The notes: generated from the sequence alone by a model not told the origin. Positions 18,388 through 27,733 are shown, counted from the stretch's first letter. The stretch is 64,000 bases of DNA from Planctomycetaceae bacterium (GCA_017795105.1 CP051247.1:1798001-1862000), one strand, 5' to 3'. Program-made: numbers and translations.

Positions 18388-19917
18388 ATGTCCTTATTTC
18401 GACACGGGTTCGCCGTCGGAGGTTCGTCGTCTGTGAGGCAATTTTCCGTGGTCATCGGGATGGCGGTGTTGATTGCCGGCTGCGGGGACTCGTCGGATCC
18501 CGACTCTGCTCCGCCCCTGCCCGACTCTGCCGAGATTGAAGTCTCGATCACGTCCGAGCAGGAGACGCCGATGCAGTCGGACATCCCCTCGCCCCCGCAA
18601 CAGGCGATGACGGAGGAACAGCCGAAAGATCGACGGAAGCCGGCCACGCCGCCGCGTGCAGACTCTCCTCCGGAACTCAATGACGCCGAGCTGCTTGAAC
18701 TGGGAATTCGCACGTTTCGCTCGTCGGATGTCATTCTGCGAACTGATGCGGTCACCTTCGAGAATGAGGAAGAACTACGGCGGCTGCCGGAGCTGACCAG
18801 CGAACTGCTCGGAACGATGATCGAGCGGCTCGAGACATACGCTCCCTCCCTGCCGATTCAGGCTCGGCTGCCGGTCCGTTCGTTCATCATGGATGACCTC
18901 AAGCTGTTCGTACAGGCCGATCTGGCTCCGCTCGAACTGCGGGAGATGCTGCACGGCGTCTACCGGGATCAGACGTTCTGGATGCGGGAGCAGGCAACCG
19001 ATTACTACCGCCGGCACCTCTTTTTCCACGAGTCGATTCACTGCCTGCTCGACATCTACGGCTACGGGTATCCGGTCTGGTTCCATGAAGGGATGGCCGA
19101 GCTCTACGCCGTGCATCGCATCACGCCTGAAGGATCGCTGGAGTTCGGAATCGTGCCCGGCTCCGATCAGGTCGATGGTGGTTTCGGGCGAATCGCCAAC
19201 ATTCGCCGGGAGATCGAAGCGGGGCGATTTCGCACGATCGAAGACGTGATCAACATGTCGTCCAATGAGTTCTATCCGCATCAGGAATCGTACGCCTGGG
19301 CCTGGGCGGTCTGCCGGTTTCTAGCTGATGATCAGCTGACGGGCGTCGCCTTTGAGAACCTGCTCGCAAGCGTGAACCCGCCGCAATTCCGCCAGCAGCT
19401 GGAACGGAATCTGTCGCTCAACTCTCCCCGGCTGCAAGCCGACTGGGCCGTGTTCGCGACGACACTGGAACCTGACTTCGAACCGGACCGCATGTTGATC
19501 CAATGGAACGACACCTCCGCCATGCCACTGACAGGCAATGTTGAGATGAAGATTCTGGCTGACCGCAACTGGCAACCGACGGGCGTCGCATTGAGCCCCG
19601 GTCAGACGTGCCGCGTCACAGCGACAGGCCAGTTTCAGATCAACGATGCCCCCAGACCCTGGATTTCAGAGCCGCAGGGAGTCTCGGCGGAATACGTCGA
19701 TGGACACCCTGTCGGACAACTGCAGGCAGTCGTGTACAACGAACGCGATCCTGGCGAGAAGCAGGACTACGGCTTCCTGAACGTGATTCCGATCGGCCGG
19801 GAAGGTGTCATCACATCCGAAACTGGAGGCGAACTGTTCCTCCGCCTCAACGACCGCCCCAGCAGCTGGTCCAACAACGCCGGCGAAGTGACCGTTCGCG
19901 TGAGAGCTGGGGAATAG
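18388..19917 (+). CDS. lipoprotein with HExxH metallopeptidase-like domain
   Basis: 509 aa from ATG 18388 (AGGAG at 18374; an upstream GTG at 18352 is less likely). Signal sequence with lipobox LIAGC, followed by a Pro/Ser/Glu-rich linker of about 80 residues. The middle domain has LFFHESIHCLLDIYGYGYPV: HESIH fits HExxH, and WFHEGMAELYAVH supplies the distal Glu. This arrangement is that of gluzincin-like DUF1570-type planctomycete proteins. The C-terminal part (from about 385) is a beta-rich domain. It is therefore probably an extracytoplasmic peptidase; substrate unknown. It stands alone between a tRNA and a convergent gene. Confidence 0.8.
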   Translation: MSLFRHGFAVGGSSSVRQFSVVIGMAVLIAGCGDSSDPDSAPPLPDSAEIEVSITSEQETPMQSDIPSPPQQAMTEEQPKDRRKPATPPRADSPPELNDAELLELGIRTFRSSDVILRTDAVTFENEEELRRLPELTSELLGTMIERLETYAPSLPIQARLPVRSFIMDDLKLFVQADLAPLELREMLHGVYRDQTFWMREQATDYYRRHLFFHESIHCLLDIYGYGYPVWFHEGMAELYAVHRITPEGSLEFGIVPGSDQVDGGFGRIANIRREIEAGRFRTIEDVINMSSNEFYPHQESYAWAWAVCRFLADDQLTGVAFENLLASVNPPQFRQQLERNLSLNSPRLQADWAVFATTLEPDFEPDRMLIQWNDTSAMPLTGNVEMKILADRNWQPTGVALSPGQTCRVTATGQFQINDAPRPWISEPQGVSAEYVDGHPVGQLQAVVYNERDPGEKQDYGFLNVIPIGREGVITSETGGELFLRLNDRPSSWSNNAGEVTVRVRAGE

Positions 19918-19940
19918 GTTTGCGAGAACCGGGTTGCCGA

Positions 19941-20486
19941 TCAGTAGTTGGGGTAATAGTTCATCGGGCGTGGGAACAGCAGCTTTTGAACTTCATCGGC
20001 CTCTATCAGCAGAACGGCGGTGAGAGCCAGTGAGACGAAGGCAGCAAGACTGGCGAACAGAAGCAGAACGAGGAAACGGATCCAGTCGCGATCTGAAAAG
20101 CCGCTCGAATAACTCGTCAGCTTGCGAATCTGCCACAGAGCGGCCAGTGCAAGCGGGAACGCGAACATCCCAAAGGCAGAGTGCCATGCGACCCGATGGA
20201 ACAGGCTCTGCACGACTTCCGCATCCCGCGAAGACTCGCTTCCGGGATGGTCAACTGCGGCTGCCAGTCGGCCGCTCTTCAGAACCTCTTTCGCGTGCGA
20301 TACGAACTCGTCGGCAACATGCAAATGAACCTGAGGCATGGACGAAGGAAGTAACGCTGCCGCTCCCACGAGGCTGAACGAGTCTTCGTTCTCGATGCGA
20401 GATTGAATGCCTTCCTGCTGCAGGACGATGGCTGCGATTCTGGCATCATTCGCGCTGTCGAAACTGGCCACTCGCTCAAAAGACAT
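19941..20486 (-). CDS. DUF2007-type membrane protein
   Basis: 181 aa. N-terminal VASFDSANDARIAAIVLQQEGI resembles the DUF2007 signal-transducing-type domain (putative ligand-binding alpha/beta fold), reaching to about residue 75. After a hydrophilic linker, two TM helices follow (AFGMFAFPLALAALWQI and FLVLLLFASLAAFVSLALTAVLLI). AAGGAT precedes the ATG at good distance. It is convergent with the lipoprotein gene ending at 19917, only 23 bp apart. Function unknown. Confidence 0.7.
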   Translation of the reverse strand: MSFERVASFDSANDARIAAIVLQQEGIQSRIENEDSFSLVGAAALLPSSMPQVHLHVADEFVSHAKEVLKSGRLAAAVDHPGSESSRDAEVVQSLFHRVAWHSAFGMFAFPLALAALWQIRKLTSYSSGFSDRDWIRFLVLLLFASLAAFVSLALTAVLLIEADEVQKLLFPRPMNYYPNY

Positions 20487-20890
20487 GCGGTTATCCTTTC
20501 AGATCGACGGGCTCAGTCGGCAGGTCAGGCAATGCTTCATACTCGGCTCTTAAGATGCGGTCCATTCGGCCACGATCTCAACCGAAAATGGAAACCAGAT
20601 AAAACTCCCGGATGGGTAACGCAGAAATTCTACAGTAGTTGCCATCTACGCGGGAATGCTGCTGTATCACCGAGAGGGGCGGCCTCGAAAGATTCTTTCG
20701 GGGCGGCGCAGCCCCAGACGAAGTGAAAATTGATGTCTCAGCGAAACAAGGGGCAGCCCCCGGTAGACACAAACAAAGAGCTGCAGGTTAAATAAAGTAC
20801 GCAGCTATGTCGTCTTCCGACGGCTTCGCCGCGATGACCGCACAGCTATCAGGGTCCCCCGCGTCGCGAACTCTCTGAAGCAAGTCTTGG
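20487..20890. repeat. 404-bp intergenic region with CGAAAGATTCTTTCG-type palindrome
   Basis: No gene is seen. At 20686-20715 there are two adjoining hairpins, CGAAAG-ATT-CTTTCG and GGGGC-GGCGCA-GCCCC. Related sequence (GAAAGAATCTTTCGGGGCC) recurs at about 38322-38350 and 39256-39283, and a degenerate form at 23410-23441, so this is a dispersed intergenic repeat family. Confidence 0.65.
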
Positions 20891-21196
20891 TCATCCTATA
20901 TAGAGGTCTTTGACCTGCCCGCTCGCAGACTGACGAATGAGAGAGATACATCGATCGATGCGATTCTGCTCTTCCGTATGGACAGGGAACTGACCACGAA
21001 TCATTTCAAGCTGACAGATCACTCTGTCCGCACAATCAGGACCGACCGGCATCCCGGCGGAAGCGATCACGTCGATCAGATCGAGCCCGTGCCGTTCGAC
21101 GACCGGCTGCCACAGCCTCCGGTAGTCCCCTGCACCAGTGAGGATAGCGAATTTTTCGTCACCCGCCTGATCGACGTAATGGATATTGATGCTCAC
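20891..21196 (-). CDS. hypothetical protein
   Basis: 101 aa from a GTG at 21196 with AGGA five bases upstream. Sequence VSINIHYVDQAGDEKFAILT at the start, then a helical middle and CADRVICQLEMIRGQF. No signal or TM segment and no family recognised. The gene lies between two repeat-bearing intergenic regions and has no clear operon partner. Confidence 0.55.
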   Translation of the reverse strand: MSINIHYVDQAGDEKFAILTGAGDYRRLWQPVVERHGLDLIDVIASAGMPVGPDCADRVICQLEMIRGQFPVHTEEQNRIDRCISLIRQSASGQVKDLYIG

Positions 21197-21242
21197 TGGA
21201 ATCCTGCTGCTCAGGCGTTGTGCTGCGTCCAGGTGGCTTATG

Positions 21243-21415
21243 CCTCACGCAAAGTCGCGAAGACGCAAAGGAATTCCGTCGGAAGGGAACAGGCACAAGA
21301 GCCGGTGAACGACGTTCGTGAGTTCTCAACCTGGGGCTAGCGGTTCCTGACTCATTGATTCATTCGGTCAATTTGAATCCGGCCCGACTTTGCGGCTTTG
21401 CGACTTGGCGTGAGG
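21243..21415. repeat. inverted repeat of CTCACGCAAAG family (copy 1)
   Basis: Left arm CCTCACGCAAAGTCGCGAAG at 21243 and right arm CTTTGCGACTTGGCGTGAGG ending at 21415. The arms are about 28 nt and imperfectly complementary, with about 115 nt between them. The same arms occur at 22816-22897, so hisS is bracketed by two copies. Confidence 0.75.
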
Positions 21416-21424
21416 CAATTCGAA

Positions 21425-22756
21425 CTAAGCTCCGGCCAGTTCTTTCAGCACTGCTCCCGGGACATCGGCCGACTTCAGTGTCTGCTGGGTTCCCTGGGCG
21501 AGGTTTTTGAGTTGCCATTGATCGTTGGCGAATTCGTCGTCGCCGGCGATGAGGGCGAGGGGGATGCGTTTCTTGTCCGCGTATTTCAGCTGCTTGCCGA
21601 GGTTCTTTGCTTCCGGGAAGACTTCGCTGGCGATGCCGGACTGGTGGAGCATTCTGCTCATCTTCTGGTAGTCGGCCAGACGGTTCTCGACAAAGCGTGC
21701 GATCAGCACCTTCGAGGTCGTGGCGGCTGCATCGAGGCGGCCGAGTTCTTCGAGAGCGGCCAGCAGGCGATCGAGCCCGAGGCTGCCGCCGACGCCGGAG
21801 AGCTTCTGCTTCGTGTACAGACCGGCCAGGTTGTCGTAACGGCCGCCGGACGAAATGCTTCCCATGTCGGGCAGGTCAGCAAGGAAAGTTTCGAAGATCA
21901 GACCGGTGTAATAGTCGAGGCCACGGGCGATCGACAGATCGAGAGCGAGCCGTCCTGACTTGATGCCGATGGCTGCACAGGTTTCGGTGATCTCCGTGAG
22001 AGCGGCCAGAGCCGTTTTCCCGAGTTCGGAAGTGGTGATCATGCCGCGTGCTTTGTCGAGCACGGTCGCGGGATCGCCCTGCAGCGAAGCGAGTTCAAGC
22101 ACCTGCTCCCCCTGGGCGGAGTCTACTCCGGTGGTTTCGACCATTTCCTTGACGACCGCCTCGGCTCCGATCTTCGGCAGTTTGTCGAGAGCGCGGAGCA
22201 GGAGTTTGGAGTGTTCGAGCAAGCCGAGCTGTTCGAGCAGCCCGTTGAGCAGCTGGCGGTGGTTGATGCGGATCGTGAACTCACCGACATCGAGCTTTTC
22301 GAGCAGATCGTGAACAACGAGCAGCGTTTCAATGTCGGCGGCCAGTGATTCGGTGCCGATCGTGTCGAAGTCGCATTGAATGAATTCACGGAAGCGACCG
22401 CGAGCGGGACGTTCTCCCCGCCAGACCGGAGCGATGTGATATCGCTTGAAGGGGGTGCCGAGCTGATTGATGTGCTGGGCGGCGAAGCGGGCGAAGGGAA
22501 TCGTCAGATCGAACCGCATGGCGACGTCGCGATCGCCCTGATCGGTGAAGCGGAACAGCTGCTTGTCGGTTTCATCACCCCCCTTGCCGAGCAGGATCTC
22601 GGAGTATTCGAGAGCCGGCGTGTCGATCGGGCTGAAGCCATAACGCGAGTAGACTTCGCGAGCCGCTTCGATGATCTGGAGGCGGGGAATCATGGTCTCC
22701 GGCAGAAAGTCCCGGAAGCCACGCAATGTCTGAGGTTTGATAATGGGCTGATTCAC
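21425..22756 (-). CDS. hisS: histidine--tRNA ligase
   Basis: 443 aa from a GTG at 22756. The open frame runs far upstream, but the normal HisRS N-terminus (QTLRGFRDFLPETM) begins 10 residues after this GTG, so the long version is not real. Motifs: YGFSPIDTPALEYSEILLGK (motif 1 region), RFDLTIPFARF (motif 2 start), WRGERPARGRFREFIQCDFD, the histidine-binding GLDYYTGLIFETF and SSGGRYDNL, and motif 3 SLGLDRLLAAL. The C-terminal anticodon-binding domain covers about 345-443. It is flanked on both sides by copies of an inverted repeat. Confidence 0.95.
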   Translation of the reverse strand: MNQPIIKPQTLRGFRDFLPETMIPRLQIIEAAREVYSRYGFSPIDTPALEYSEILLGKGGDETDKQLFRFTDQGDRDVAMRFDLTIPFARFAAQHINQLGTPFKRYHIAPVWRGERPARGRFREFIQCDFDTIGTESLAADIETLLVVHDLLEKLDVGEFTIRINHRQLLNGLLEQLGLLEHSKLLLRALDKLPKIGAEAVVKEMVETTGVDSAQGEQVLELASLQGDPATVLDKARGMITTSELGKTALAALTEITETCAAIGIKSGRLALDLSIARGLDYYTGLIFETFLADLPDMGSISSGGRYDNLAGLYTKQKLSGVGGSLGLDRLLAALEELGRLDAAATTSKVLIARFVENRLADYQKMSRMLHQSGIASEVFPEAKNLGKQLKYADKKRIPLALIAGDDEFANDQWQLKNLAQGTQQTLKSADVPGAVLKELAGA

Positions 22757-22815
22757 GATGTCTCTGGTGTTGGATCGTTCCCCAAAAGGGAAACGGATGT
22801 CTGCCTTAAAACTGG

Positions 22816-22897
22816 CCTCACGCAAAGCCGCGAAGGCGCAAAGAATAAGGATTGAACGAAAATTGAAACTCTTTGCGGCTTGGCGCCTTTGCGTGAG
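22816..22897. repeat. inverted repeat of CTCACGCAAAG family (copy 2)
   Basis: Left arm CCTCACGCAAAGCCGCGAAG and right arm CTTGGCGCCTTTGCGTGAG with a short AT-rich spacer (AGAATAAGGATTGAACG). Much shorter spacer than in copy 1. It lies between the YkgJ-type gene and hisS and could form a strong hairpin in the transcript. Confidence 0.75.
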
Positions 22898-22902
22898 AAG
22901 TC

Positions 22903-23334
22903 TTAGCTCACGATGGGCAGTTCCGTCCGTGCCGGTTTCTTTTTCGGTTTCTTCTGCGGGTAGACCGCTTCGATGTATTCCCACATCTGTTCGGGGGATT
23001 CGAACAGCTGGTCGTAGCAGCCGTCGCCGTCGTATTCGCAATTGTCGGTCGAGTAATCGCGACAGATTTGTGGGCGGGTCTCGTAGATGCCGCAGAGGTT
23101 GTCGGACCGGAGCTTCCGGCAGACGGTGTGCACCATCAGAAACCAGGTTCCCTCGTCGACGAAGATCGAAACATCCTCGTGGAGCAGGTACCAGCGGATG
23201 TTCTCGAGCTCTTCCCGGCTGTCGGGGGTATCGATCGGCAGGGCGAAATAGCGGCAGCACTTGGCCGTGCAGTGATCGCAAAGGAATTCGCCCGGCTTCA
23301 GATCGGCTCGCGTGACTCGTTTTGTTGCTGTCAT
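22903..23334 (-). CDS. YkgJ family cysteine-cluster protein
   Basis: 143 aa from ATG 23334; a longer start at 23367 is possible. CDHCTAKCCRYFALPID near residue 20 is the CxxCxxxCC signature of the YkgJ/CxxCxxCC family (Fe-S or Zn binding). Further Cys residues are in HTVCRKLRSDNLCGIYETRP followed by QICRDYST, the second half of the signature. The C-terminus is Lys/Pro-rich (QKKPKKKPARTELP). Function of the family is not settled. It precedes hisS on the same strand, separated by a repeat. Confidence 0.88.
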   Translation of the reverse strand: MTATKRVTRADLKPGEFLCDHCTAKCCRYFALPIDTPDSREELENIRWYLLHEDVSIFVDEGTWFLMVHTVCRKLRSDNLCGIYETRPQICRDYSTDNCEYDGDGCYDQLFESPEQMWEYIEAVYPQKKPKKKPARTELPIVS

Positions 23335-23734
23335 GGACAGGTCTCTCGCAAAAAGGTTCCGGGCCATGTTTTAACCGAACGGGAAAAGGGTCACAACTGG
23401 CTGCGAAGCAGAGGCGGCTCCGAATGAGTCTTTCCGGGCGGCGGAACTGTGGGAAAGTCGACTGGCAGGCTCGCAACCATACGCCAACTCAGGGCACGCG
23501 ACCGCACTAATCGTCGTAACTGGCAGGCTTTGACAGGCTTTCTTGTTGACCATCGATTTTCTGCTTCCGTATCATACCTGTTGATGCTGACATTAGATAT
23601 GAGGCGGTCTTTGCCGATACTTCTTCAGGTCCCGGTACAGCCGCAGGCAGCGGTCTGTCGTGGCCGCGTTGCTTTCTTCCGACGATTCGATCCCCTGTCG
23701 ACCATCGAGCCGCAACGAGTTCGAGAGTTCCGAT
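23335..23734. other. 400-bp divergent intergenic region
   Basis: No gene is seen. It separates the minus-strand YkgJ gene and the plus-strand coiled-coil gene and must carry promoters for both. A degenerate member of the GAAAGA-TTCTTTC repeat family lies near 23410-23441. Confidence 0.4.
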
Positions 23735-24637
23735 ATGCACCTGACTGGTAAGATTTTTGCGTTCCTCACCCTGTGTCTCGCGATCGCGGCGATCATTCTG
23801 ACCGCCCAGACGCTCGACAAGCAGAACGAGTGGAATCAGCGAGTGGAAAAGGCTCGGAAGGCCTACGAAGAGTCGGCTGCCAAGCTGCCGGATGCCGAGG
23901 CCCGGGTGACACAGCTCAAAGACGAACTGGCGCTGCTGCGTCTCGACTGGGGACGCCACTGGGACGATGTCGAAGTTGCCGCCGGAACCAACATTGGCCG
24001 CGGGCTGATTAACATCGGTATCGGACGCAACCAGGGTCTCTCCATGCAGACCGAACAGGGGGAGCAGTTCCCGCTGATGTACGGTTTTCAGGAACTGCCA
24101 GACGGCGAAATGAGCTACGTCGGAGAATTCCGCGTGACTCAGGTCGACGTGAACCGGGCGGCTCTGCAGCTGGCTCGGCAGCCGCGTGAAGGCGAGACCG
24201 CGACCTGGAACTTCAACAGCAAATGGCGTTTTCACGATCAGATCCCGCCGGCCAAACGTCAGGCCGTGGGCGACCTGCTGCTTCGCATGACGGTGATGGA
24301 GCAGCGTCTGGCCGATCGTCGTCAGTCCCTGGCCATTCAGCAGCAGAGTGTTGCCGCCGCTCAGTCCGCTCTTGAACAGCGAATGAAAGAGCTCGAAGGC
24401 AACGAGAATGCTCCGCAGGGAGCCCCGGATGAATACCGCCTCGGCCTGCTGGCCACGCTCGATGCCGCCGAAGAACAGCGAAACGCCGCTCTGGCCGACA
24501 TCCAGCAGCTTCGCAAGCAGCTCGACACCCTCAACTCCCGCTTCGAGCAGCTGTTGACTGCCAACTCGGAACTGGAACGCAAGCTGAGCACATCGTCCAG
24601 CACAGCAGCCGCTCCGCAGGGTGCCGCGAACAACTAA
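23735..24637 (+). CDS. membrane-anchored coiled-coil hypothetical protein
   Basis: 300 aa from ATG 23735. One N-terminal TM helix (IFAFLTLCLAIAAIILTAQTL) is followed by a coiled coil (residues about 25-70, QRVEKARKAYEESAAKLPDA). A beta-like domain of about 100 residues comes next (WDDVEVAAGTNIGRGLINIG to WNFNSKWRF). A long second coiled coil (about 180-290) ends the protein with a Ser/Ala-rich tail. It is probably bitopic with the bulk outside the cytoplasm. This architecture is common in planctomycetes, but the function is unknown. CGAGAG lies upstream of the ATG. Confidence 0.75.
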   Translation: MHLTGKIFAFLTLCLAIAAIILTAQTLDKQNEWNQRVEKARKAYEESAAKLPDAEARVTQLKDELALLRLDWGRHWDDVEVAAGTNIGRGLINIGIGRNQGLSMQTEQGEQFPLMYGFQELPDGEMSYVGEFRVTQVDVNRAALQLARQPREGETATWNFNSKWRFHDQIPPAKRQAVGDLLLRMTVMEQRLADRRQSLAIQQQSVAAAQSALEQRMKELEGNENAPQGAPDEYRLGLLATLDAAEEQRNAALADIQQLRKQLDTLNSRFEQLLTANSELERKLSTSSSTAAAPQGAANN

Positions 24638-24757
24638 GCCAGCCTGGCTTCAGTCGCGGGTTGACGGCACCTGGCTCGTGCCTGCCTTCGCCAGCAGCAC
24701 TGGTGGATCAGCCCGGCAGTGACGTTTCCTCGCTGATTGATAAAGAGCGTCGAACTG

Positions 24758-26080
24758 CTACGGGGTGTCCGCGTTCTCGTCGAGCCATTCGAGAGCTTTG
24801 CCGATGTGACTGACGCTGCCGCTTTGCCAGCCGTGGCCGCCTTTGTAGGTTTCGAGCCGCACGGCGACGCCCGCCTTCTGGAATTCATCGCGGGCTTTCT
24901 CGGCCATCCAGTAAGGGCAGACCTGATCGTTCGGGGAATGCAGCAGATAGACTTTTCGGCCGGCTGCATTCTTAACGGGCGGGAGCTGGTCCGGCTTGAA
25001 GACCGACATGGCGATCAACGCTCCGGCCAGTGGAGACTCCTTCTGCAACAGCGAGGCATAGACGGCTGGCCCGCTCGACGACCAGCAGACGGCATACACA
25101 CGAGACCTGTCGATCTTGTGCTTCGAGGCGATGTCATCGATTACGGCTTTCAGCAAGTCTTCCGTGCTCGTCATCCGATCGATTGAGTTTTTCGTCGGCC
25201 AGACCACCCATGAGGGAGCGAGCGGCTGGGCCACGACGTACTTTTCGTGGAGGACGGTATCGCTAATAAATCGGACAAACGGGTGAAAGTCGGCCGATCC
25301 ATCGCCTCCCGGCATCACGAGGACCAGGGGAAATCCGTTTTCGGGCGTTGCGGCTTCCTTCGCGGGTGGAACGAGCAGATAGCGGGCCGGTGCTCCGGAG
25401 CCGACTGCGGCCTCGTATTCGACCGGCTCCTCATCCGCCGTTCTGCTTTTCATCGACTTGTCTGTCGAAGCCGAAGCCCCGGGTGCAGGTTCGCTTTTCT
25501 CCTCGGAAGGGACCTCATCGGCATAGCGAACTTTGATTTCGTCGAACCAGACCTGCCCCGGCCCATACATCTGCAGCCCCACGATGATCTCGGCTGTGTT
25601 CGCCGGAATCGCGACCGTGCCTTCGTAGGTTTTCCAGTCGTGTGTGAGTGATTCGTCGGTCTGTTCCGGGGCAATATATTTGACCCAGGCATGGCCGAGA
25701 TCGTTCTTTCCGGCATCGCGAAAGGTGAAGTCGAGAACCGCCTTGGTGGCCTTGTCGGCTTTCACCTGAGCAGAGAGATGCACGGCTGGAGCATCGCCCG
25801 TGTGGTCGAGACGTCGCCACCAGGCAGCGATCGGAAAGTATCGTTGAGCGGTTTTGCGGATGCTCAGGCTTCGTTTGCCGTCGGAGCCGGTGTTGCGATC
25901 GTAGATGTACTCGACGCCGTTCAGCTTCGCTCCCTGTTCCCAGCCATCGGGAATCGTTTCGCCCTGTTCGAGGCTGTCCGAGAGCAGCAGATCCTTCGAC
26001 TCTCCCGCGCTCGCGACCGTTCCTCCAGCCGCGAGCAGAATGGTCACCAGGCACCCCAGCACACAGTCACTCAGCGTCAT
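24758..26080 (-). CDS. secreted esterase with N-terminal carbohydrate-binding-like domain
   Basis: 440 aa. Signal peptide (VLGCLVTILLAAGGTVASAG), then a jelly-roll-like domain to about residue 190 (DGKRSLSIRKTAQRYFPIAA; QMYGPGQVWFDEIKVRY is typical of CBM/laminin-G-like folds). An acidic linker follows, and then an alpha/beta hydrolase domain of the dienelactone/phospholipase type (FPLVLVMPGGDGS oxyanion region). The nucleophile elbow reads VCWSSSGP, so the first Gly of GxSxG is Trp. The acid lies in HSPNDQVCP and the His in KGGHGWQSG. GAAGGAGAG precedes the ATG. Probably acts on a sugar ester in the periplasm or outside; substrate unknown. Confidence 0.85.
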   Translation of the reverse strand: MTLSDCVLGCLVTILLAAGGTVASAGESKDLLLSDSLEQGETIPDGWEQGAKLNGVEYIYDRNTGSDGKRSLSIRKTAQRYFPIAAWWRRLDHTGDAPAVHLSAQVKADKATKAVLDFTFRDAGKNDLGHAWVKYIAPEQTDESLTHDWKTYEGTVAIPANTAEIIVGLQMYGPGQVWFDEIKVRYADEVPSEEKSEPAPGASASTDKSMKSRTADEEPVEYEAAVGSGAPARYLLVPPAKEAATPENGFPLVLVMPGGDGSADFHPFVRFISDTVLHEKYVVAQPLAPSWVVWPTKNSIDRMTSTEDLLKAVIDDIASKHKIDRSRVYAVCWSSSGPAVYASLLQKESPLAGALIAMSVFKPDQLPPVKNAAGRKVYLLHSPNDQVCPYWMAEKARDEFQKAGVAVRLETYKGGHGWQSGSVSHIGKALEWLDENADTP

Positions 26081-26464
26081 GGTCTCTCCTTCATAACCAG
26101 ATCGTGATTACCAGCCACTCTTCATTCGACCATACCGTTGGCGAGCCTTCCAGACACACCGGGTGCGTTGCACACGAACGTCTGCACACGTTTCCGTCGT
26201 ACCTCACCGGGGGCATCATGCTCGAAAAATGTCGGATTTCGGAAACATTATGTGGAGAGGCGTTGCCTGAAGACAACGTCCTGAGCTGGCCCCCCCGAGC
26301 CGCCAACATGGTTTCCAGAATAACACAACCTGTTTCTCTCACGACGTTTAGGACAGCCACTGCGGGCATTTACACCTGAAACTGAACAGTCTGGCCCGGC
26401 TGTTGCCTTTCTCCTGCATCTCGACAGACAACTGTTATGACCACGCTGATGCACTGGGAGAGAC
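26081..26464. other. 384-bp divergent intergenic region, no gene seen
   Basis: Separates the minus-strand esterase from the plus-strand STAS-like gene. The open frames here have no ribosome-binding site or protein-like composition. I see no strong palindrome. Confidence 0.4.
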
Positions 26465-26920
26465 ATGCCACGCAAAAAACGTCAACGGATCAGTCTTCAT
26501 GAGCACGGCCATTCCATCATCCTGGACATGGGCCCTATTGAGATCTGGGACGGAGCCGATCTGGCCCTGCTGCGAGAGACAGTCTGCCAGCTGGTTGAAG
26601 GCGATCAGCGGAACTCGCTCTCCTTCGCCATGCAGCATGTGAAATATGTTCCGAGCGGATTCTTTGGAATGCTGCTCGACTGCTTCGACAAGAACGTCGA
26701 GATCCTGCTGCTCTCTCCCAATGACCATGTGAAGGGGATGCTGTGGTTCCAGCGGTTCTTCGCGGACCGCGGCGGCGAAGTGTACCACCTGCACTCCGGC
26801 CCGAAAGAAGAGATCCCTCACGACCAGCCACTCCCGTGGACGTCTGAAGATGATCGCATCATCTGGGATGCCAACGAAACAAAACGACCGCGGACAACCG
26901 CCTCGTTGTACCGCACCTGA
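26465..26920 (+). CDS. STAS-like (anti-sigma-antagonist-like) domain protein
   Basis: 151 aa; GGGAGAG precedes the ATG. After a basic start (MPRKKRQRISLHEHG), residues about 15-100 alternate strand and helix as in STAS domains: HSIILDMGPIEIWDGADLAL, SLSFAMQHVKYVPSGFFGML and NVEILLLSPNDHVKGMLWFQ. The position of VPSGFFG matches the conserved DSSGLG phosphorylation loop of STAS proteins, and its Ser would be the phosphorylatable residue. The C-terminal 45 residues are hydrophilic. No kinase or phosphatase partner is adjacent. Confidence 0.65.
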   Translation: MPRKKRQRISLHEHGHSIILDMGPIEIWDGADLALLRETVCQLVEGDQRNSLSFAMQHVKYVPSGFFGMLLDCFDKNVEILLLSPNDHVKGMLWFQRFFADRGGEVYHLHSGPKEEIPHDQPLPWTSEDDRIIWDANETKRPRTTASLYRT

Positions 26921-27012
26921 TCCTGCAGATCTGGAACGGCGACTCCGGTCGCACTATGATCGGACGAACGTTGAGTTTGTCCGATCATTTTTTATGTCCG
27001 CAGCCGTCCATC

Positions 27013-27585
27013 ATGCCTGAATATCTTCGTTCCCCCCAGCTGGCCCGTGCGTCCGAATGCCTCGTGATCGCAGTCGATCTGCAGGACAAACTGCTGGCCG
27101 GGATGTCTGATCGCGAAGAGCTGATCGCCCGCAGCCGTCTGCTGCTGCGAGGGGCCAGGACTCTCGAAATCCCCCTTCTGGCGACCGAGCAATACCCGCA
27201 GGGACTCGGCTCGACGACGGAATCGATAGCGGAACTGATCCCCGAGCCCGTCGCCAAGAAGCGGTTCAGCAGCGTTGAAGCACTCGATCTTCCCTGTGCC
27301 GGCGAGCGGGACGACGATCGTTTCCGGGTGATCGTTTTCGGCATTGAAGCCCACGTTTGCATCCTGCAGACGGTCTTCGATCTGCAGTCGCTGGGATATG
27401 AAGTGATCGTTCCGGTGGATGCCGTCACAAGCCGAAACCGCATCGATCGCGACACGGCTCTCCAGCGGATGCAGTCCACGGGAGTGACTCTGACGACCGT
27501 CGAAACGTTGCTGTTCGAATGCTGCGAAACGGCCGAGCACCCCAACTTCAAGACGATCAGCCGCATGATTACCGGCCGGGAGTAG
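27013..27585 (+). CDS. isochorismatase-like cysteine hydrolase
   Basis: 190 aa from ATG 27013. CLVIAVDLQDKLLAGM has the first catalytic Asp (VDLQ), KKRFSSVEAL the catalytic Lys region, and VIVFGIEAHVCILQTVFDL the cis-peptide and nucleophilic Cys (near residue 116). VPVDAVTSRNRIDRDTALQRMQS closes the family pattern. It fits YcaC-like members of the isochorismatase superfamily; the substrate is unknown and no siderophore genes are nearby. Confidence 0.88.
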   Translation: MPEYLRSPQLARASECLVIAVDLQDKLLAGMSDREELIARSRLLLRGARTLEIPLLATEQYPQGLGSTTESIAELIPEPVAKKRFSSVEALDLPCAGERDDDRFRVIVFGIEAHVCILQTVFDLQSLGYEVIVPVDAVTSRNRIDRDTALQRMQSTGVTLTTVETLLFECCETAEHPNFKTISRMITGRE

Positions 27586-27733
27586 CGGCTCGAACAGTGG
27601 GATTGAGAGCACGAAGCGATGTGCGTTTATCCCCGAGCCGATCAAAACCTCGACGCCAAACGGCATTCTCCCACGGCTTCGCCGCCCCGATAGCGGAGCG
27701 ATCGCGGCCACCCTCGCGAGTCGATGCGGAACG

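Noticed and set aside
22757..23476. In-frame upstream extension of hisS giving a 683-residue protein
   Set aside because: The extension runs across a repeat and antisense to the YkgJ gene. HisRS begins naturally near the GTG at 22756.
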